Of a stretch of 9,698 nucleotides of DNA, positions 5,676 to 9,698 are shown piece after piece (positions within the stretch are counted from its first letter, which is position 1; each line of letters begins with the position of its first letter). Source of the DNA: AC-32 sp035455605 (GTDB taxonomy: Bacteria > Actinomycetota > Thermoleophilia > Gaiellales > Gaiellaceae); NCBI GenBank assembly GCA_035455605.1, contig DATIER010000276.1, positions 1 through 9,698 on the forward strand, in the 5' to 3' direction. The notes under the pieces were generated by a model. That model did no database searches and was not told the origin of the DNA. It saw only the letters and a list, made by a program, of their open reading frames with translations. The translations under genes and the position numbers were made by a program.

Positions 5676-5783
5676 GTGCTCCACTGGAAGCCGCGACTCG
5701 TCGCCCTGACCGCCGTTCTCGCGCTCGTGTTGATCGCGCTGGCCGGTCTCGGGGTCGAGATCGCCTACAACCTCTACTGGTAG
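5676..5783 (+). CDS. 35-residue single-span membrane peptide, unknown function
   Basis: A GTG-started frame encodes a 35-residue peptide beginning MLHWKPRLVALTAV and ending VEIAYNLYW. Residues about 8-28 are a continuous hydrophobic helix; the basic N-terminus (HWKPR) predicts the N-terminus inside, and the last residues EIAYNLYW would face outside or sit at the membrane surface. It has the strongest ribosome binding site in the window (5664-5670). Its TAG is 9 bp before the ATG of the GGDEF/HD-GYP gene, which lacks a good ribosome binding site of its own, so the two are probably co-transcribed and translationally coupled. I do not recognise a named family. It could be a partner or regulator of the downstream membrane enzyme, or a leader peptide. 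Confidence 0.62.
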   Translation: MLHWKPRLVALTAVLALVLIALAGLGVEIAYNLYW

Positions 5784-5792
5784 CGGCCTCCG

Positions 5793-7607
5793 ATGAGGCA
5801 CCGCGTCCTGCCGCCGACGCGCCTGCTAGCGGTCATCGTCCCGGTCTGCGTCGCCGGCCTCGGCGTCACGCTGGGCGCGATCGCGTCGTTCGCCGTCACG
5901 CCGCACAAGACGACGACGATCATCGGCCTCGCAGCGCTGCTCGCCGCGTCGACCCTCGCCGACCGCTTCCCCGTCCCCGTCGAAGGAATCGACGCGGGCG
6001 GCGTCTCGCTCTCGTTCGTCTTCGGGGTCGCCTCGATCGTCCTCTTCGGCTGGGCCGCCGGCGTGATCGTCGTCGCCCTGGCGCCCGCCGCCTCGCAGCT
6101 GCTCGAGCACCGGCCGCCGATCCGGATCGCCTACAACGTCTCGGTCGTGGCGCTGGCGGCGACCGCGGCCGCGGCGGTCTCCGGGCCGATCACCGGCGAC
6201 GGCGCGACCGGCGTGCTTGCCCGCGTCGGGGCCGCGTCCTCGGCGCAATACGTCGTCAACCTGATCCTCTTCACGGCCGTCGTCGCCGTCAGCTCGCGCA
6301 AGTCGCTCTTCACCCTCGCCGGCGCGAACCTGCGCGTGACGATCGTGCCGTTCTCGCTGATGGCCTCGGCCGCGCTGATGCTGGTCGTGCTCTGGGAGCG
6401 CTCGCCGTTCCTGTCGGTGGCGCTCGTCGGGCCGCTGCTCGCGATCCAGCTCTACCAGCGCGCGATCGTCGGCGCGCTGCGCGCGATGCGCCTCGCGCTG
6501 ACCGACCCGCTGACCGGGCTCGGCAACCACCGGCACTTCCACGAATGCCTCGAGCGGGAGCTGCGGAGCGCTCACGAGAAGCGTCTCCCGCTCACCCTCT
6601 GCCTCGTCGACGTCGACGACTTCAAGCGGATCAACGACCGCTTCGGCCACCCGGCCGGCGACCGGGTGCTCTCGCAGCTCGCCTCGCGCCTGCGCCAGAC
6701 CGGCGAGGCGTTCCGACTCGGGGGCGACGAGTTCGCGCTGCTGCTTCCCGGCTACGACGAGAACGCGGCCCTCACCGCCGCGACCTCGATCGTCGAGCGG
6801 ATCTCGGCGCTCGAGCTCGATCAGCTCGGCCCCGTCACCGTCAGCGCCGGCGTCGCGACCTCGCCCGCGCACGCGGGCGACCGTGACGAGCTGATCCGCC
6901 TCGCCGACAGCGCGCTCTACTGGGCCAAGGAGTACGGCAAGAACCGCGTGCGCGCCTACCGCCCCGACGTGATCGAGCTCGCCGAGCTGAAGCGCCTCGC
7001 GAGCGGGCCCGACCGCGCTGCGCGCTTCCGCGCCGCCGCCAGCCTCGCCCGCGCCGTCGACGCCCGCGACGTCTACACCGGCAGCCACTCGCAGCGCGTC
7101 GCCGACCTCGCCGCGCGCACGGCACGGCGTCTCGGCCTGCCGGACGAGGAAGTCGAGCTGACCCGCCTCGCCGCCAGCCTGCACGACCTCGGCAAGCTCG
7201 CGATCCCGGAGGAGATTCTGCGCAAACCCGGCCCGCTGACCGAGCCGGAGCGGATGGTGCTCGAGCGCCACCCGCAGATCGGCTTCCGCATGCTCGAGAG
7301 CCTCGGCGTCGACCCGGTCGCCGAGTGGGTGCTCCACCACCACGAGCGCTGGGACGGGAGCGGCTATCCCGACGGACTGCCCGGCGAGCGCATCCCGCTC
7401 GGCGCGCGGATCATCTTCGTGGCCGACGCCTACGACGCGATGACCTCCGAGCGCGTCTACCGCAGGCGCGTGACGCCGAACGAGGCGATCGCCGAGCTGC
7501 AGCGGTGCGCCGGCAGCCAGTTCGACCCGGAGATCGTCGACGCGTTCGCCGGCGAGCTGGCGCTCGCGGACGCCGCGCAGCGCCGCGTCACCGCCGTCGC
7601 CTCGTAG
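5793..7607 (+). CDS. Membrane protein with GGDEF and HD-GYP domains (c-di-GMP turnover)
   Basis: The 604-residue protein has an N-terminal membrane part with about six to seven spans (roughly 11-33, 41-56, 70-98, 113-131, 152-168, 181-200, 205-221), similar in layout to MASE-type sensor domains. A GGDEF domain (about 233-390) follows, with LTDPLTGLGNHRHF, DVDDFKRIND and an intact RLGGDEF (308-314), predicting diguanylate cyclase activity. The inhibitory I-site RxxD upstream is degenerate: it reads RQTG (301-304). The HD-GYP domain (about 413-590) shows His432, HD at 464-465 (LHDLGK), HHHERWDGSGYPDG (515-528) and VADAYDAM (543-550), all key residues for phosphodiesterase activity. So one polypeptide carries opposing c-di-GMP synthesis and hydrolysis modules; which one dominates cannot be read from sequence. 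ATG 5793 begins 9 bp after the small membrane peptide gene. The 3' end converges on the GNAT gene with 16 bp between. Confidence 0.94.
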   Translation: MRHRVLPPTRLLAVIVPVCVAGLGVTLGAIASFAVTPHKTTTIIGLAALLAASTLADRFPVPVEGIDAGGVSLSFVFGVASIVLFGWAAGVIVVALAPAASQLLEHRPPIRIAYNVSVVALAATAAAAVSGPITGDGATGVLARVGAASSAQYVVNLILFTAVVAVSSRKSLFTLAGANLRVTIVPFSLMASAALMLVVLWERSPFLSVALVGPLLAIQLYQRAIVGALRAMRLALTDPLTGLGNHRHFHECLERELRSAHEKRLPLTLCLVDVDDFKRINDRFGHPAGDRVLSQLASRLRQTGEAFRLGGDEFALLLPGYDENAALTAATSIVERISALELDQLGPVTVSAGVATSPAHAGDRDELIRLADSALYWAKEYGKNRVRAYRPDVIELAELKRLASGPDRAARFRAAASLARAVDARDVYTGSHSQRVADLAARTARRLGLPDEEVELTRLAASLHDLGKLAIPEEILRKPGPLTEPERMVLERHPQIGFRMLESLGVDPVAEWVLHHHERWDGSGYPDGLPGERIPLGARIIFVADAYDAMTSERVYRRRVTPNEAIAELQRCAGSQFDPEIVDAFAGELALADAAQRRVTAVAS

Positions 7608-7612
7608 CCTTT

Positions 7613-7624
7613 ACGGCCGGCCGT
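7613..7624. repeat. Palindrome between converging genes
   Basis: ACGGCCGGCCGT is a perfect 12-bp palindrome in the 16-bp gap between the two converging stop codons, touching the last base of the GNAT stop. On the plus strand TTT precedes it. It is too short and loopless to call a terminator with confidence, but a role in bidirectional termination is possible. Confidence 0.35.
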
Positions 7625-8082
7625 CAGTCGAGCCTGTAGAGAATCTCCTCGATCGCCCGGCCCGGATGCTCGTCGTCCTCGGCGCGCCGCTCGACCTCGA
7701 CGAAGCCGCACTTCTCGAGCACGCGGATCGAGGCCACATTGGTCGCGGCGACCCACGCGTGGAGCGGCCGCTCAGGGATCTCGGCCGCCAGCTCCGCGAG
7801 CGCGGTGGTCGCCAGCCCGCGGCCCCAGAAGTCGCGCCCGACCCAATAGCCGACGAACCGCAGCCCGTCCTGCGTCCAGCAGCCGATGTTCCCGGCCACG
7901 GCGCCGTCGGAGACCATCGTCCGAGTCACGAGCGAGTCGTCGGCGAGCAGCCGCCGCCAGTGCGCGTAGAACGCCTCGCGATCCCGCGCGGGGAAGACCG
8001 CCATCGCCGCGGCCTCCGGGTCGGACTCGTGCTCGAAGAAGGCGTCGACATCCGATGGCTCGACGTCGCGCAGCACGCTCAC
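7624..8082 (-). CDS. GNAT family N-acetyltransferase
   Basis: From the GTG at 8082 the protein has 152 residues, beginning MSVLRDVEPSDVDAFFEHE. It is a soluble acetyl-CoA dependent acyltransferase of the RimJ/RimL-like GNAT type. Motif A is visible as GYWVGRDFWGRGLATTAL, with the pyrophosphate-binding turn GRGLA, and motif B as NVASIRVLEKCGF, followed by a C-terminal strand EEILYRLD. The substrate (protein N-terminus, antibiotic or small amine) is not readable. The frame stays open to 8229, but that stretch runs through the palindromic repeat region and encodes low-complexity Pro/Arg/Ala sequence, so it is left out. GTGs at 8088 and 8076 are alternatives. 8082 is preferred because it begins the family N-terminus and lies 7 nt after a TAGCGT box. 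It shares its strand with the carboxylase beta gene but is separated by a 230-bp gap. Confidence 0.85.
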   Translation of the reverse strand: MSVLRDVEPSDVDAFFEHESDPEAAAMAVFPARDREAFYAHWRRLLADDSLVTRTMVSDGAVAGNIGCWTQDGLRFVGYWVGRDFWGRGLATTALAELAAEIPERPLHAWVAATNVASIRVLEKCGFVEVERRAEDDEHPGRAIEEILYRLD

Positions 8083-8089
8083 CGCCACG

Positions 8090-8095
8090 ACGCTA
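8090..8095 (-). promoter_or_regulatory. Candidate -10 element of the GNAT gene
   Basis: The minus strand reads TAGCGT (TANNNT), ending 7 nt before the GTG at 8082. As with sucC and the 66-codon gene, no ribosome binding site is seen, so transcription may begin at the start codon. If so, the GTG at 8088, which nearly abuts the box, cannot be the start. Confidence 0.35.
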
Positions 8096-8128
8096 CCAGC
8101 GTCGGGGCAGCCGTGAGCCCGTCCCTCG

Positions 8129-8214
8129 GTGCCCTCCCGCACGCTCGCGCATGCCGGCGTCCTTGTCCTGACGCGCTCCGCGCCCGGAGCCGGGCTCTGC
8201 CCGGCGGGAGGCAC
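8129..8214. repeat. Intergenic element of nested palindromes
   Basis: Outer arms GTGCCCTCCCGC (8129-8140) and GCGGGAGGCAC (8204-8214) are complementary apart from one extra base. Inside lie GCGTC/GACGC (8157-8161, 8170-8174), GCTCCG/CGGAGC with a 4-nt loop (8175-8180, 8185-8190) and GCCGGGC/GCCCGGC with a TCT loop (8189-8195, 8199-8205). The last stem competes with its neighbours. The element fills much of the 230-bp gap between the carboxylase beta and GNAT genes and shows no tRNA features or coding support. It may be a dispersed repeat, a structured RNA or a terminator cluster. The bases 8215-8285 hold nothing I can identify. Confidence 0.55.
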
Positions 8215-8285
8215 GCAACGAGGAGCCACTTGCCGAGACCTAGAGCGGCCGGCACATCAAGCGCGTCGACCTCGCGAGGCGGCCC

Positions 8286-8312
8286 GCACGGGGGAACCAG
8301 GGGGTCCCGTGC
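8286..8312 (-). terminator. Hairpin directly after the carboxylase beta stop
   Basis: GCACGGG (8286-8292) and CCCGTGC (8306-8312) form a perfect 7-bp inverted repeat with a 13-nt loop that can pair further (GGAACC with GGTCC, imperfect). On the minus strand it starts at the base right after the stop codon. There is no T-run, so it would be a U-less terminator or a 3'-end stabiliser. Confidence 0.45.

Positions 8313-9698
<1,386 letters not shown>

Noticed and set aside
5826..7343. 505-codon open frame on the minus strand opposite the GGDEF/HD-GYP gene
   Set aside because: Charged repetitive product typical of an antisense shadow of a high-GC gene; the plus-strand gene has all catalytic motifs.
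8129..8214. Possible tRNA or tRNA-like gene in the palindromic element
   Set aside because: No T-loop GGTTCGA-type sequence, no CCA-adjacent acceptor stem and no anticodon arm geometry on either strand.
8083..8229. N-terminal extension of the GNAT protein to an ATG at 8229
   Set aside because: The added 49 residues are Pro/Arg/Ala low-complexity sequence translated from the palindromic element, and the GNAT fold starts at SVLRDVEP.

Overview
This looks like ordinary chromosomal DNA from a high-GC actinobacterium. The best guess is a soil-type Thermoleophilia (Gaiellales or Solirubrobacterales). That rests on strong G/C bias at third codon positions, an actinobacterial-type acyl-CoA carboxylase (biotin carboxylase fused to the biotin carrier, a separate beta subunit and a possible small epsilon subunit), frequent GTG starts, and a membrane GGDEF/HD-GYP protein. 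No 16S or other marker is present, so the class is an inference. No prophage, insertion sequence, CRISPR array, tRNA or rRNA was seen.

Layout. Positions 1-1867 (minus strand) hold a succinyl-CoA ligase operon, read sucC, then a SAM-dependent methyltransferase, then sucD (cut by the left edge). Positions 1868-2013 are an intergenic stretch with two copies of a CCCGGTGTCAGAC motif, one inside an extended palindrome. Positions 2014-3780 (minus) encode the biotin carboxylase/biotin carrier alpha subunit of an acyl-CoA carboxylase. It diverges across only 22 bp from pgsA (plus, 3803-4348), a phospholipid synthesis enzyme. The 3' end of pgsA overlaps tail-to-tail with a 66-codon minus-strand gene that could be the carboxylase epsilon subunit. 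Positions 4545-5588 (plus) encode a secreted NlpC/P60 peptidase with an SLH-like N-terminal half. Next come a 35-residue single-membrane-span peptide (5676-5783) with a very good ribosome binding site and, 9 bp later, a membrane GGDEF + HD-GYP protein (5793-7607). Converging on it is a GNAT acetyltransferase (minus, 7624-8082). Positions 8083-8312 carry a dense palindromic element and a hairpin directly after the stop of the last gene, the carboxyltransferase beta subunit of an acyl-CoA carboxylase (minus, 8313 to the right edge, 5' end missing).

How the genes fit. The carboxylase alpha, beta and possible epsilon genes plus SucCD suggest propionyl-CoA or acetyl-CoA carboxylation feeding methylmalonyl-CoA and then succinyl-CoA into the TCA cycle. 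The mutase and epimerase of that route are not in the window. The carboxylase genes are not one operon: envelope and c-di-GMP genes on the other strand lie between them. The NlpC/P60 protein, PgsA and the c-di-GMP protein all concern the cell envelope or surface lifestyle.

Most of the window is conventional. The items most worth a second look are the methyltransferase inserted between sucC and sucD, the 35-residue membrane peptide ahead of the c-di-GMP enzyme, the palindromic element at 8129-8214, the paired REP-like motif at 1909-2001, and a repeated TANNNT box 6-9 nt upstream of four start codons, which suggests leaderless transcripts.
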